Assembly (NCBI GenBank): GCA_027335515.1
Contig: DAHWHT010000375.1
Coordinates: 1-12,304, forward strand
Reading direction: 5' to 3'
DNA length: 12,304 nt
Origin: Clostridia bacterium
GTDB taxonomy: Bacteria > Bacillota_E > RBS10-35 > JAJYVN01
Shown piece by piece: positions 1 to 7,204 of this stretch; position 1 is the first letter of the stretch; each line of letters starts with the position of its first letter. The notes under the pieces were generated by a model. It did not search any database. It was not told where the DNA came from and was given only the letters and a program-made list of their open reading frames with translations. The position numbers and the translations under genes were made by a program.

Positions 1-1191
1 GTTGCACCCCTCCTCCAACGTCTCCATGGACGCCGCGTAGGACATGCGGATGAACCCCGGCGTTCCAAAGCCTTCCCCGGGGACGGTGGCAAGCCCGCCC
101 TCTTCCAGGAGGCGCATCGCCAGGGTTTCGGTGTCCGCCACACCGTCGGCGGCGGACGTCGCGCCCCGGGTCAGCACGCCCCGCATGTCGGGGAACACGT
201 AGAAGGCGCCGCCGGGGGTGCTGCACCGCACGCCGTCCATCGCCCGCAGGCGTCCCAGGATGTAGTCGCGGCGGCGGCCAAACTCGGCCACCATGGCGGC
301 CACCTCCGGCTCCGCCCCGCCCAGGGCGGCAAGCGCCGCCGCCTGCGCGATGGAGGTCGCATTGGACGTGGTCTGGCTCAGGAAGTGCGCAATCGGTCGC
401 GCGACCACCTCCGGGGCCGCCGTGTAGCCGACGCGCCAGCCGGTCATGGCATAGGCCTTGGAAAAGCCGTTGATGGTGACGGTGCGGGCCCAGAGCTCGG
501 GCGCCAGGGCCGCGAAACTCTGCGGCCGTATGCCGTCGTAGGCCAGGCGCTCGTAGATCTCATCGGAGAGCACCCACAGGCGGGGGTGGCGGGCGACGAT
601 CTCCCCGATTCGGGCCAACTCGTCGGGCGGAACCACCGCCCCCGTCGGATTGGAGGGGCTGTTGAGAATCAGCAACCGGCTGCGCGGCGTCAGGTGGGCG
701 GCGAGATCCGCGGCCCGCAGCACGAACCCGTCGGCCTCTGCGGTCGGCACCACGACCGGCACCGCTCCCGCGAGCTTGGCCTGCTCCGGGTAGGAGACCC
801 AGTACGGGGACGGCACGAGAACCTCGTCCCCCGGATCGCACAACACCTGCATCGCCGCATGCAGCGCATACTTGGCTCCCGGGGTGACCGCGATCTCCTC
901 CGGTCGGTAACGCAAACCGTTGTCGCGCGCCAATTTGGCGGCGATCGCCTCGCGCAGCGGCCGAATCCCGGCCGCCTCGGTGTAGCGGGTGAAACCCTCG
1001 CGGATCGCTTCGACGGCGGCCGTCGCCGCGGCGCGCACCGTCGGGAAATCCGGTTCCCCCGCGGTCAGGTTTACGAGGTCGCGGCCTTCCGCCTTGAGGG
1101 CCTTCGCGCGCGAGTCCATGGCCATGGTCGGTGACGGTGCCAGGTTGCGGGCACGGGCCGACAGCGGCGTGGACACGGCGACATCGATCAT
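1..1191 (-). CDS. Class I PLP-dependent aminotransferase (aspartate aminotransferase-like), C-terminus cut by the window edge
   Basis: The 397 visible codons encode a fold-type I aminotransferase, a cytoplasmic PLP enzyme that moves an amino group between an amino acid and a 2-oxo acid. The start is the ATG at 1189-1191, preceded by a G-rich stretch (GGGGGG). Early motifs LTAGEPDFPT and GAKYAL match the aspartate aminotransferase family. SPSNPTG contains the Asn that contacts the cofactor. NGFSKAYAMTGWRVGY carries the Schiff-base lysine at K245. FIRMSYAAS carries the substrate-carboxylate arginine at R382. Only the last few residues are missing. The gene lies 54 nt downstream of fabZ on the same strand, so it may be co-transcribed. 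The family is secure. Substrate choice (aspartate, or another amino acid as in PatA-type enzymes) cannot be decided from the sequence. Confidence 0.93.
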   Translation of the reverse strand, partial: MIDVAVSTPLSARARNLAPSPTMAMDSRAKALKAEGRDLVNLTAGEPDFPTVRAAATAAVEAIREGFTRYTEAAGIRPLREAIAAKLARDNGLRYRPEEIAVTPGAKYALHAAMQVLCDPGDEVLVPSPYWVSYPEQAKLAGAVPVVVPTAEADGFVLRAADLAAHLTPRSRLLILNSPSNPTGAVVPPDELARIGEIVARHPRLWVLSDEIYERLAYDGIRPQSFAALAPELWARTVTINGFSKAYAMTGWRVGYTAAPEVVARPIAHFLSQTTSNATSIAQAAALAALGGAEPEVAAMVAEFGRRRDYILGRLRAMDGVRCSTPGGAFYVFPDMRGVLTRGATSAADGVADTETLAMRLLEEGGLATVPGEGFGTPGFIRMSYAASMETLEEGCN

Positions 1192-1245
1192 GGTGTGCCC
1201 CCCGGGGGAAAGGTTGACGGTGGCTTTGGCCACCACCCCCCGAGG

Positions 1246-1725
1246 TTACGCCGTCGACCCCGGGGGTGCAACCTCGCCGCCGGCCTCGACGGCAAAGGTC
1301 AGGTCCGCCTCCGCCGCGCGGGCCCCGTCGACGGTCGCCACGCCGCGGCCCTTGCCGAGACGGCCGTGGCGCCGGACGATCTCCACCTCCAGGCGCAGCA
1401 CATCCCCCGGCACCACCAGCCGCCGAAACCGCACCCGGTCGACCCCGCCGAAATAGGCAATGCGCCCCGCATACTCCGGCAGCGACAAGAGCGCCACGGC
1501 GCCAACCTGCGCCAAGGCTTCCAGCAACAACACCCCGGGGAAGATGGGCCGGCCGGGGAAGTGGCCTTGAAAGAACGGTTCGTTCGTCGCCACACACTTG
1601 ATGCCGACGGCACGCCTTCCCGGTTCGCAGGATTCCAGACGGTCCACGAACAGAAAGGGTGGCCGATGCGGCAGCAACCGCAGGATCTCCTGTGCCGACA
1701 TGCCGGCGTCCCCCGGATCCGCCAC
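1246..1725 (-). CDS. fabZ: 3-hydroxyacyl-ACP dehydratase FabZ
   Basis: FabZ removes water from (3R)-hydroxyacyl-ACP in the elongation cycle of type II fatty acid synthesis. The 159-codon frame has the hot-dog-fold signatures: LPHRPPFLFVDR near the N-terminus, and FFQGHFPGRPIFPGVLLLEA with catalytic His55 and Glu69 (numbered from the GTG at 1725). Two starts are possible: this GTG, with AAGGTGG about nine bases upstream, or the ATG at 1699-1701, with GGGGGA seven bases upstream, which gives a more typical length of about 151 residues. It lies 79 nt after the flhP-like gene, the same neighbour as in Bacillus, where fabZ (ywpB) follows flhO-flhP. The assignment is firm; only the start is uncertain. 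Confidence 0.95.
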   Translation of the reverse strand: MADPGDAGMSAQEILRLLPHRPPFLFVDRLESCEPGRRAVGIKCVATNEPFFQGHFPGRPIFPGVLLLEALAQVGAVALLSLPEYAGRIAYFGGVDRVRFRRLVVPGDVLRLEVEIVRRHGRLGKGRGVATVDGARAAEADLTFAVEAGGEVAPPGSTA

Positions 1726-1804
1726 CGGATACCACCACCTTGTCGACCGCGTCGCGGCGGTCGGCAGGGCGGTTCCGGCAGGGTGGGTCGGATTCCTGCG
1801 TTTG

Positions 1805-2593
1805 CTACGCCAGGAGCTGGTTCGCCGAATTCCACACCTGCAACCCGACCGAGAATGCCCGCGCGTTCATCTGATAGGCCCGTTGCACCGAAAGCAACGA
1901 CGGCAGCAGCGTCGTCAGACTCGCGTTGCTCTGCTCCAGGAATCCGGAGGCCACGTGACCGGCGGCCCCGCTGCCAGGGGCCGAAACCGCCACAGCGCCG
2001 GCCGCCGCTCCGGCGTGCCAGACGCCGGGCCCCGCGCCCGTCAAGCCCTGGGGATCGGCCGGCACGGACAGGCCAAGTTGCCCCACCGTCTGGCGGTGGC
2101 CGCCGACCAGCGCGGACACGGCGCCCCCGCGGTCGACGGCCACCGACGCCGCGCCGGCAGGCAGCGTCAGGGGATGGCCGCCGAGCCCCAGCAGCCGACG
2201 GCCGGCGGCGTCCACGACGTTGCCGGCGGCATCCACCAGGAAGGCGCCCTGCCGGGTGTATACGGTGGCGCCGGCGGCGTTGCGCAGCGCAAACAATCCG
2301 TTGCCCACGATGGCCAGGTCCAACGGACGGCCCGTGTGCTGCAGGGGACCTTCACTGAAATCCACCCGCAGGGCCTGCGGCACGACGCCGCCCCCGGACA
2401 ACACCGCCCCCGGAGCGGCCGGGCCGCTGGCCAACCCGCCCGGATAGGCCGCCTGGGGCGCCACCGCGGCACCCACCGGCAGTTGCGCCTTGAAGCCCGC
2501 CGTGTCCGTGTTGGCCACGTCGTTGGCCAGGGCGTCCATCTGCCACGCACGGGTCTCCATCCCGGACGCTGAAATCCAAAGGTTGCCGGACAC
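1805..2593 (-). CDS. flhP: Flagellar rod/hook-basal-body protein, FlhP (FlgG) type
   Basis: This 262-residue protein belongs to the FlgF/FlgG rod and hook family, exported by the flagellar type III apparatus to build the distal rod or hook base. The N-terminal motif LWISASGMETRAWQMDALA followed by NDVANTDTAGFKAQ corresponds to the family signature NNLANxxTxGFK. Near the C-terminus, GFLEQSNASL and SVQRAYQMNARA match the conserved C-terminal helix that packs against the N-terminal one. I chose the GTG at 2593 because a GGGGGG stretch lies nine bases upstream; a GTG at 2602 directly abuts the same stretch and leaves no spacing. It lies 30 nt after the flhO-like gene and clearly shares its operon. 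Position and paralogy support FlhP, although FlgG would be an equally valid family name. Confidence 0.9.
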   Translation of the reverse strand: MSGNLWISASGMETRAWQMDALANDVANTDTAGFKAQLPVGAAVAPQAAYPGGLASGPAAPGAVLSGGGVVPQALRVDFSEGPLQHTGRPLDLAIVGNGLFALRNAAGATVYTRQGAFLVDAAGNVVDAAGRRLLGLGGHPLTLPAGAASVAVDRGGAVSALVGGHRQTVGQLGLSVPADPQGLTGAGPGVWHAGAAAGAVAVSAPGSGAAGHVASGFLEQSNASLTTLLPSLLSVQRAYQMNARAFSVGLQVWNSANQLLA

Positions 2594-2623
2594 CCCGGAC
2601 ACCCCCCCGTTACCGCGCGGCGC

Positions 2624-3394
2624 TCAGGGCAGCGATCCGACGTCGGTCAGAGCGGTCTTCATTGTGTGGTTGGCGATTTGCACCGCCCGTTGGTCCGAGG
2701 CATACGCCTCTTGCACCTGAAGCAGGGCCGCCATCTGGGCGACCACATCCACATTCGCCTGTTCGACATAACCGGGCCGCAGCGTCGCCGCGACGGCGGC
2801 GGGGGCGGGGGCACCGGCCGGCAACGCGAACAGGCTGCCGCCCACCGGGGTCAGCCGCGCCTGCGGCGGCGCAAACACGCCGACCACACCGACCGCCTGT
2901 CCGTGAACCCGGACCGTGCCGTCGGCCTGGATCGCGCCCGTGAAGCCTGCGAGCGACGAGGGTACCCTCAGGGCATGCCCGTTGGCGGCCAACACGGACG
3001 CCCCCGCCGGGTTGACGACCAGGCCCGCGCCGTCGATGCGGAACTCGCCCGCTCGCGTGTAGCGAATCCCCTGGGCGGTTTGCACTGCGAACATACCCGG
3101 ACCCGAGATGGCGGCCGCCATGGGGTTGTCGGTCGCCCGCAGCGGGCCCGGCGTCCAGTTGACGGCGGTCTGGTCGATCATCGCACCACTGGAGACGGTA
3201 CCGATCGGCGCGGCGCCCGCCGCCATCGCCACCGATCCCACCCGGTCCAGGGCCATGGGGCCAAAGGCGGCAAAGGTAACGTGGCGTGCCTTGTAGCCGG
3301 CGGTGCCGCTGTTGGCGAGGTTGTCCGCAACCACGCCCTCCTGCAACTGCGTCGCCAGCAACCCGGCCGCCGCGCTGTACAGCCCACGGATCAT
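2624..3394 (-). CDS. flhO: Flagellar rod/hook-basal-body protein, FlhO (FlgF/FlgG) type
   Basis: A second flagellar rod-family protein of 256 residues starts at ATG 3392-3394, which a GGGGGG stretch precedes by seven bases. MIRGLYSAAAGLLATQLQ and DNLANSGTAGYKA are the N-terminal signature. The C-terminus has YVEQANVDVVAQM and a terminal helix ending in AVQIANHTMKTAL. It is the upstream member of the flhO-flhP pair. The frame stays open upstream, and an ATG at 3487 with a good AGGA ribosome site would add 31 residues, including a hydrophobic stretch (MGLYLGLTWVLVGG). That is odd for a type III-exported rod protein. I therefore prefer the start at 3394, but translation from 3487 would run straight into this gene. 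Confidence 0.88.
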   Translation of the reverse strand: MIRGLYSAAAGLLATQLQEGVVADNLANSGTAGYKARHVTFAAFGPMALDRVGSVAMAAGAAPIGTVSSGAMIDQTAVNWTPGPLRATDNPMAAAISGPGMFAVQTAQGIRYTRAGEFRIDGAGLVVNPAGASVLAANGHALRVPSSLAGFTGAIQADGTVRVHGQAVGVVGVFAPPQARLTPVGGSLFALPAGAPAPAAVAATLRPGYVEQANVDVVAQMAALLQVQEAYASDQRAVQIANHTMKTALTDVGSLP

Positions 3395-3712
3395 CCCGTC
3401 GCCCCCCGCCGCCGAGCCGTGCCGGCCCGGACGGCCCCCGACCAGGACCCAAGTAAGACCCAAGTATAGTCCCATTTTGCGTCTCATTGGCGATTCCTGC
3501 CGGCGGGGGATGTGAATCTGCACCCCGGAGATCGTGGTCGAACTTGGACGCACGGCTGGGCGCAACGCGGATGTGCGCCCGCCGTGGGGTTGGCGGCTGC
3601 GGCAACGGCGGGAGGGGCGCAGCGGTGGGACCGCGCCACGCTCCGCCGCCGCGCAGGCGACGGGAGCGCGACCCTTGGGGTTCCCGGAGCGCCCCGGTGC
3701 CAGCCGCCGATT
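3395..3712. other. Gap between spoIIID and flhO; no gene except a possible leader frame
   Basis: These 318 bases lie where Bacillus carries mbl (MreB-like), and no MreB-like sequence is present in any frame. The stretch 3395-3487 could be read as a 31-codon extension of flhO starting with MRRKMGLYLGL. No convincing terminator with a T-tract follows spoIIID, and no clear sigma-D consensus precedes flhO. Confidence 0.55.
3446..3466. repeat. Tandem 10-bp direct repeat (GACCCAAGTA, one base apart) upstream of flhO
   Basis: GACCCAAGTA occurs at 3446-3455 and 3457-3466, an 11-bp period close to one helical turn. It sits in a locally AT-richer patch just upstream of flhO and overlaps a TATACT on the minus strand (3463-3468). 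No matching -35 element is found at 16-18 bp. It might be an operator, or simply reflect the repeated Leu codons of the frame running through it. Confidence 0.3.
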
Positions 3713-3973
3713 TCAGTGCAGTAGCGGCATCCCCTCGGACGGCATCGGCTGCCCCTCGTCCATATACTTACGGCGCGTCGATTCCCCCCCACGCAGATGG
3801 CGTTCCGCCTTATTGGTATCCAGCACCTTCTTGACGCGGGCGGCAAGGTCGCGGTTCAGCTTGGGCAGCCGCTCCGTGACGTCTTTGTGGACCGTCGACT
3901 TGCTCACTCCGAAAACCTTAGCCGTCTCGCGCACCGTCGACTGGGTGCGCGAGATGTAACGGCTCACCTCCAT
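3713..3973 (-). CDS. spoIIID: Sporulation transcriptional regulator SpoIIID, 3' piece of a split gene (residues 12-95)
   Basis: SpoIIID is a small DNA-binding protein acting in the mother cell under sigma-E. It activates and represses many genes and in B. subtilis supports sigK expression. This piece holds almost the whole protein: the helix-turn-helix AKVFGVSKSTVHKDVTERLP and the C-terminal signature NKAERHLRGGESTRRKY. Homology runs without gaps from VSRYISRTQSTV (codon 3965-3967) to the TGA at 3713. Upstream of that, the normal N-terminus (D-Y/H-I-x-x-R) is absent. The same frame reads GQRCDGTRLMEV instead, with an ATG at 3973 that lies on the crossover site. The missing N-terminus is at 9123-9154. 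As it stands this piece could at best be translated from ATG 3973 or TTG 4018, giving a protein with a wrong or missing first helix, and it lacks its promoter. Confidence 0.9.
   Translation of the reverse strand: MEVSRYISRTQSTVRETAKVFGVSKSTVHKDVTERLPKLNRDLAARVKKVLDTNKAERHLRGGESTRRKYMDEGQPMPSEGMPLLH
3969..3972. other. Proposed left attachment core (TCCA on +, TGGA on -)
   Basis: SpoIIID homology begins immediately after this point on the minus strand. The same four bases occur at 9123-9126, where homology in the 5' piece stops. Joining at the shared TGGA gives codons CGG-GTT-CTG-GAG-GTG-AGC and restores the frame. The core is short, as is usual for large serine recombinases, which cross over at a dinucleotide. 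Confidence 0.65.
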
Positions 3974-4088
3974 GAGCCGGGTGCCGTCACAACGCTGGCC
4001 CCGCGGAGCCCGCCGCAACCGGGCCTCACCGCAGGTCGCCACATGGCCGGCACACCGACGGGCACCTCGGGCCGGGTACGGCAAACCA

Positions 4089-4107
4089 CCGGCACGGCGT
4101 GCGCCGG
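4089..4107. repeat. Short imperfect palindrome between the recombinase gene and the left core
   Basis: CCGGCACGGCGTGCGCCGG has 5-bp GC arms (CCGGC/GCCGG) around a nine-base centre. It lies 46 bases past the recombinase stop, inside the 180-base end of the element. It could be a hairpin ending the recombinase transcript or a recombinase-binding feature. There is no T-tract, so I do not call it a terminator. Confidence 0.3.
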
Positions 4108-4153
4108 CGGGAGCGTGCAACGCCCGTCGGTCGGCCGGGCGGCCCAAAGACGG

Positions 4154-5593
4154 TCAGGGCTCCTGCACCGCAAGGCGGACGTGAACGGCGCCCGCCGGGG
4201 ACACACACACGCGCACCCCGAGGGCGGCCAACACACAGCGTCGAATCTCGATGTCCTCCAGCCGGTGCGCGTCGGCAAGCATGCGGCAAACCACCGCCTC
4301 GCCGCCCCCGGCCGCCTGCGGCGTCGCGGCCTGAACCTGAGCCGCCAGCGTCTCGTGGCGATGGTCCAGAATCCGCGCTTCGGCGTCCACCTCGCGCTGC
4401 TGTGCGACCAACGCCTCGTCACCGATCACCCCGCGGCGAAAGGCACGTACCACCCGTTCCCGCTCCTCGCGCAGACGCTCGCGGTCGCGCTCGATCGTCC
4501 GCAACTGGCCCTCCAGTTCCGCCCGCCGCTGGGTGTCGCCGCCCGCCACGGCGCAGACCGCGCGCACGGCCTCGGCGTCGGTGATGCAGGCAAAGACGTG
4601 CTGCCAGACCTGGGTATCCAAGAGATCGCTGCGCCAATAGCGGTTGGGACAACGATCCGGTCCCCGCTGGGGTTTGGCCCGCGCCGGGCACCCGTAGTAC
4701 GTGGTGACCCCTTGGCGGGTGGGCCGGCCGTAGCCGCCGCACATGGAGCGGCCGCAGGCGGCACAGCGCAGAAGTCCGGTGAGCAGATAGGGGTGCGTCG
4801 GCCGCCCGCTTGGCCGCGTCCGGCGCGCCGCGCGGGCAGACTGAACCCGCTCGAACTGCTCGGGCGTCACCAGCACCGGGACGGGTACCGACCCGATGCC
4901 GCCCATTTGGGGCATGCGCCCCAGGTAGGTGGGGTTGCGCAAGATGCCGGCGACACTGCTCGGGCTCCAACACCCCCCGAACCGGGCGGGCACGTGGTCC
5001 ACGTTGAGGCGGCGCGCCAGTTCCGAGGTGCCGGCCTCGGCCGCCCATTCGAACAGCAGGCGCACCACCTGCGCCTCGCGCGGCTCCACCTCCCACTTTT
5101 TGGCCGTGCGGTCGAGGCGATAACCGTAGATGCAGGTGCCGGCCGATACCTGGTTCGCGCGCGCCCTGGCCTGTTTGCCGGAGTACAGGCGCTGCTTGAT
5201 GCGGTGCGCCTCAAACTCGCTGATGGCCCCGCGCACCGTAAACAGGAGGCGGCCGTCGGGCGAGAGGTCCGTCGCGAAGTTGACGAACTCAACCGCAACC
5301 CCGGCCCCCCGCAGCTCGTCCACCAAGAGCAAGAGGTGCGCGGCGTTGCGCGACAACCGATCCGGGTCGTAGGCAATCAGACGGGCAAGCGCCCCGCGTC
5401 GGGCCGCAGCGAGGATCGCCTGCAGCTGGGGTCGCTCCAGGGTGGTGCCACTCAGCGCGGCGTCGATGTGGAGGCACGCCTCTTCCCCCGGCGCCAACCG
5501 CTGGCGGCAAACGCGCACCTGCTCGTCCAAACTGGTGCCGTGTTCGGCCTGCTCGTCCGTGCTGACCCGCGCATAAATCGCGGTCTGTCCCAT
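4154..5593 (-). CDS. Large serine recombinase, SpoIVCA-like; the element's integrase/excisionase
   Basis: This 479-residue site-specific recombinase should cut and rejoin the ends of the spoIIID element. The start is ATG 5591-5593 with AGGGGTGG five bases upstream. The N-terminal resolvase domain (about 1-145) has IYARVSTDEQ with nucleophile Ser11, and YDPDRLSR with the arginine cluster at R79 and R82. SPDGRLLFTVRGAISEFE closely resembles the SpoIVCA stretch as I recall it. A recombinase domain (about 155-260, NPTYLGR near 221) follows. Next come a zinc ribbon with Cys277, Cys280, Cys302 and Cys315, and a charged coiled coil (about 356-415). Length is close to SpoIVCA's 500. Its stop is 182 bp from the left core, the expected place. 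A 56-codon gene lies 11 bp upstream. No key residue is missing, so the enzyme looks functional. Confidence 0.95.
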   Translation of the reverse strand: MGQTAIYARVSTDEQAEHGTSLDEQVRVCRQRLAPGEEACLHIDAALSGTTLERPQLQAILAAARRGALARLIAYDPDRLSRNAAHLLLLVDELRGAGVAVEFVNFATDLSPDGRLLFTVRGAISEFEAHRIKQRLYSGKQARARANQVSAGTCIYGYRLDRTAKKWEVEPREAQVVRLLFEWAAEAGTSELARRLNVDHVPARFGGCWSPSSVAGILRNPTYLGRMPQMGGIGSVPVPVLVTPEQFERVQSARAARRTRPSGRPTHPYLLTGLLRCAACGRSMCGGYGRPTRQGVTTYYGCPARAKPQRGPDRCPNRYWRSDLLDTQVWQHVFACITDAEAVRAVCAVAGGDTQRRAELEGQLRTIERDRERLREERERVVRAFRRGVIGDEALVAQQREVDAEARILDHRHETLAAQVQAATPQAAGGGEAVVCRMLADAHRLEDIEIRRCVLAALGVRVCVSPAGAVHVRLAVQEP

Positions 5594-5604
5594 CGGCGCC
5601 ACCC

Positions 5605-5775
5605 CTAACGCCCCGCGGGCGGCCGCGGCCCACCGCGCGAAGCCTCCCCCGCGGCCACCTCCGCAAGTCGTTCCCGCAGCCGCCGCCCATACAGGGCCCG
5701 CAGACCCTGGATGGCCCGCACCTTGTCCGCAAGGGACGCCTGCACGACGACCTGGACTTCCGACGGTCGCGCCAT
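5605..5775 (-). CDS. Small 56-residue protein coupled to the recombinase; candidate recombination directionality factor
   Basis: The ATG at 5773-5775 is preceded by a strong ribosome site (GGGAGGGGAG, five bases away). The frame ends 11 bases before the recombinase start, so the two are almost certainly co-translated. The protein begins MARPSEVQVVVQAS, continues with a probable basic amphipathic helix (about residues 15-42, with LRALYGRRLRERLAEV), and ends in a Gly/Pro/Arg-rich tail. I recognise no family. Serine recombinases of this group need a small partner to switch from integration to excision; SprB of SP-beta, of similar size (58 residues), is one. The directionality role is inferred from size, charge and position only. 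An alternative is a small regulator of recombinase expression. Confidence 0.6.
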   Translation of the reverse strand: MARPSEVQVVVQASLADKVRAIQGLRALYGRRLRERLAEVAAGEASRGGPRPPAGR

Positions 5776-5844
5776 ACGTGCTCCCCTCCCGCTGCCTGTC
5801 CCGGCAGGGTATGCGCCCGAGGGCACCCGCAGGACCGACCGCGC

Positions 5845-6204
5845 TCATGGAGGAGGCACCCGACCGTCCGGTCCGGGCGGCGGCCAGACCGCCTCCAGCG
5901 CCTGGATCTCACGCCACAGGCGCCGCGCCCGCCGCGAGCGCACCTCAAGCGGTGCCTCCAACCCCACCCACGAAGCAAAGGGCGCCGACCCGTGGCGGCG
6001 CTCCTGGTCACTGAACACATACCGCACGTCGCGCCGGTTGCCGTCCGGGGTAACCGCATCGCCAACGGCCGCCCGCGCGGCCCACTGCCGGCCGACGCAT
6101 TCCCGAACCCACGGCGGAGCCGCCGCCAACCGCGCCCGGCATCGATCCGCATCCAGATCCAACGCGCCACGCAGGGCCGCCACAAGCTCCCCCTGGCGCC
6201 GCAC
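5845..6204 (-). CDS. Hypothetical protein, probably the 3' part of a frameshifted element gene
   Basis: A 119-codon minus-strand frame with the GC-rich third positions typical of real genes here. It starts at GTG 6202-6204 without a good ribosome site and contains motifs such as PPWVRECVGRQWAARAAVG and DVRYVFSDQERRHG, which I cannot assign. It ends 69 bases before the 56-codon gene and is probably in the recombinase operon. Coding character continues upstream of the GTG in another frame (6205-6532). In the present frame a TGA about nine codons above the GTG blocks translation. I therefore think this is the tail of a longer protein broken by one indel near 6205-6230, rather than a complete gene. 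Confidence 0.5.
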   Translation of the reverse strand: MRRQGELVAALRGALDLDADRCRARLAAAPPWVRECVGRQWAARAAVGDAVTPDGNRRDVRYVFSDQERRHGSAPFASWVGLEAPLEVRSRRARRLWREIQALEAVWPPPGPDGRVPPP

Positions 6205-6532
6205 CGCCGCAACGCGTTCGGACGCGGGTCAGGATCCGGGCGTACGAATGGTCTCGGGCTCCCCAAGCGGCCAGAGCCCATCCCAGCGTCGCGCACCCGA
6301 ACGCGGCCAGCCAGGCGGCGGCCTGCGTCGCGTGACCGCTGGACCGCGCGGCCACCCACCCGAGCCACGCCCGCCACCGCGCCTCCAACGCCCGCCGCGT
6401 GCGATCGGCCACCACGGTCGGCAGGAAACGGGCCGCCGTCAGCCCCTCGGCCAAGCCGGAGGCCAGTTGCCCCCCGCGGCCCGCCCCGGCCGCCAAAGGC
6501 CTCGTATAAAGGGTGCGGCGGACAGACCACAC
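6205..6532 (-). pseudogene. Upstream, out-of-frame coding part of the same unknown element gene
   Basis: From a possible GTG at 6530-6532 a frame reads VWSVRRTLYTRPLAAG and later ARFLPTVVADRTRRALEARW. It then has a hydrophobic stretch (AAWLAAFGCATLGWALAAW) and ends in coding-like sequence at YARILTRV, about 6225. Beyond that it runs out of frame over the next gene to a stop at 6008. A one-base insertion or two-base loss would join it to the 5845-6204 frame. No ribosome site was found, and function is unknown. The start is a guess. Confidence 0.3.
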
Positions 6533-6705
6533 GCAGGTGGGTCCCGGGGGCTGCTGGCCACGAAGGCCCGCGCCGCTCGTCGGAGGCGAGTGAGCGCTCG
6601 AAAAGAGTGCCGGCGGGGCTGGGTCGGGACACGGGACAGGCCCCCGGCGCCCGAGCACTCAGTCCCCAACCCCGGGCGTCCGCCAGACGTGAGGGGGATG
6701 CCCAG

Positions 6706-7047
6706 ATGGTCACACGACGATGGGATCGGCGCCTGACCGTGCGGCTGAGCCAGACGGAGTGGGAACCCTTCGAAGAGGCGCGGCGGGCCATTCACGCCCG
6801 CAGGGTGGTCCGCGGCTCTCCTACCAAGGCGGACACCATCGGCCTGCTCGCGGCGACGCTGTGTTACCGAGCGGGCCAGGGCCCGGCCCTCACCCCCGCG
6901 CGCCTCGGATCGCTCACATCGTTCCGCGGGGCGAACCGCCCCGTCCCAATCCAGGGCGTCCTGCGCGACGCGTGTGCCGTTGCGCCACCATCGTTCGCGG
7001 CCCTGGGTCCTGAATTCCTTCCTCCCCCAGCCGTACCCAGCCGTTGA
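6706..7047 (+). CDS. Small putative ribbon-helix-helix DNA-binding protein
   Basis: This is the only gene on the plus strand within the element, 113 residues from ATG 6706 with GAGGGGG about eight bases upstream. The N-terminal third reads RRLTVRLSQTEWEPFEEAR, a basic strand and helix. It is followed by GSPTKADTIGLLAA, which resembles the second helix of CopG/Arc-type ribbon-helix-helix proteins. The C-terminal half is rich in Pro, Ala and Arg and may be disordered. It is transcribed away from the recombinase operon, so a role in controlling that operon is possible but inferred. The family call rests on pattern resemblance only, and the C-terminal half may not be conserved. Confidence 0.5.
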   Translation: MVTRRWDRRLTVRLSQTEWEPFEEARRAIHARRVVRGSPTKADTIGLLAATLCYRAGQGPALTPARLGSLTSFRGANRPVPIQGVLRDACAVAPPSFAALGPEFLPPPAVPSR

Positions 7048-7204
7048 TGGCGTGCATGCCCGGACGGCCGTGATCGTTCGCTCTCGGACGCGCGGGTATG
7101 GGGCCGCGGTCCACTTGCGCCCACCGGTGAAAACGGCGGCGAACCGCGCGCCGGCATCTCCAGGTCCTGGGTCCCGCAACGCCGCGGGCGGTGTCTCCCG
7201 GTGG

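Noticed and set aside
3713..4147. A 144-codon spoIIID reading frame with a longer N-terminus
   Set aside because: Residues before RLMEV bear no resemblance to SpoIIID, and the true N-terminus is found at 9123-9154. The extra codons are element DNA.
3797..5608. A 603-codon plus-strand frame
   Set aside because: It is antisense to the recombinase, is rich in His, Arg and Pro as expected for a GC-rich shadow frame, and has no family resemblance.
4154..5848. A longer 564-codon recombinase starting at 5848
   Set aside because: The upstream part overlaps the well-supported 56-codon gene in another frame. The ATG at 5593 has a good ribosome site directly before the IYARVS motif.
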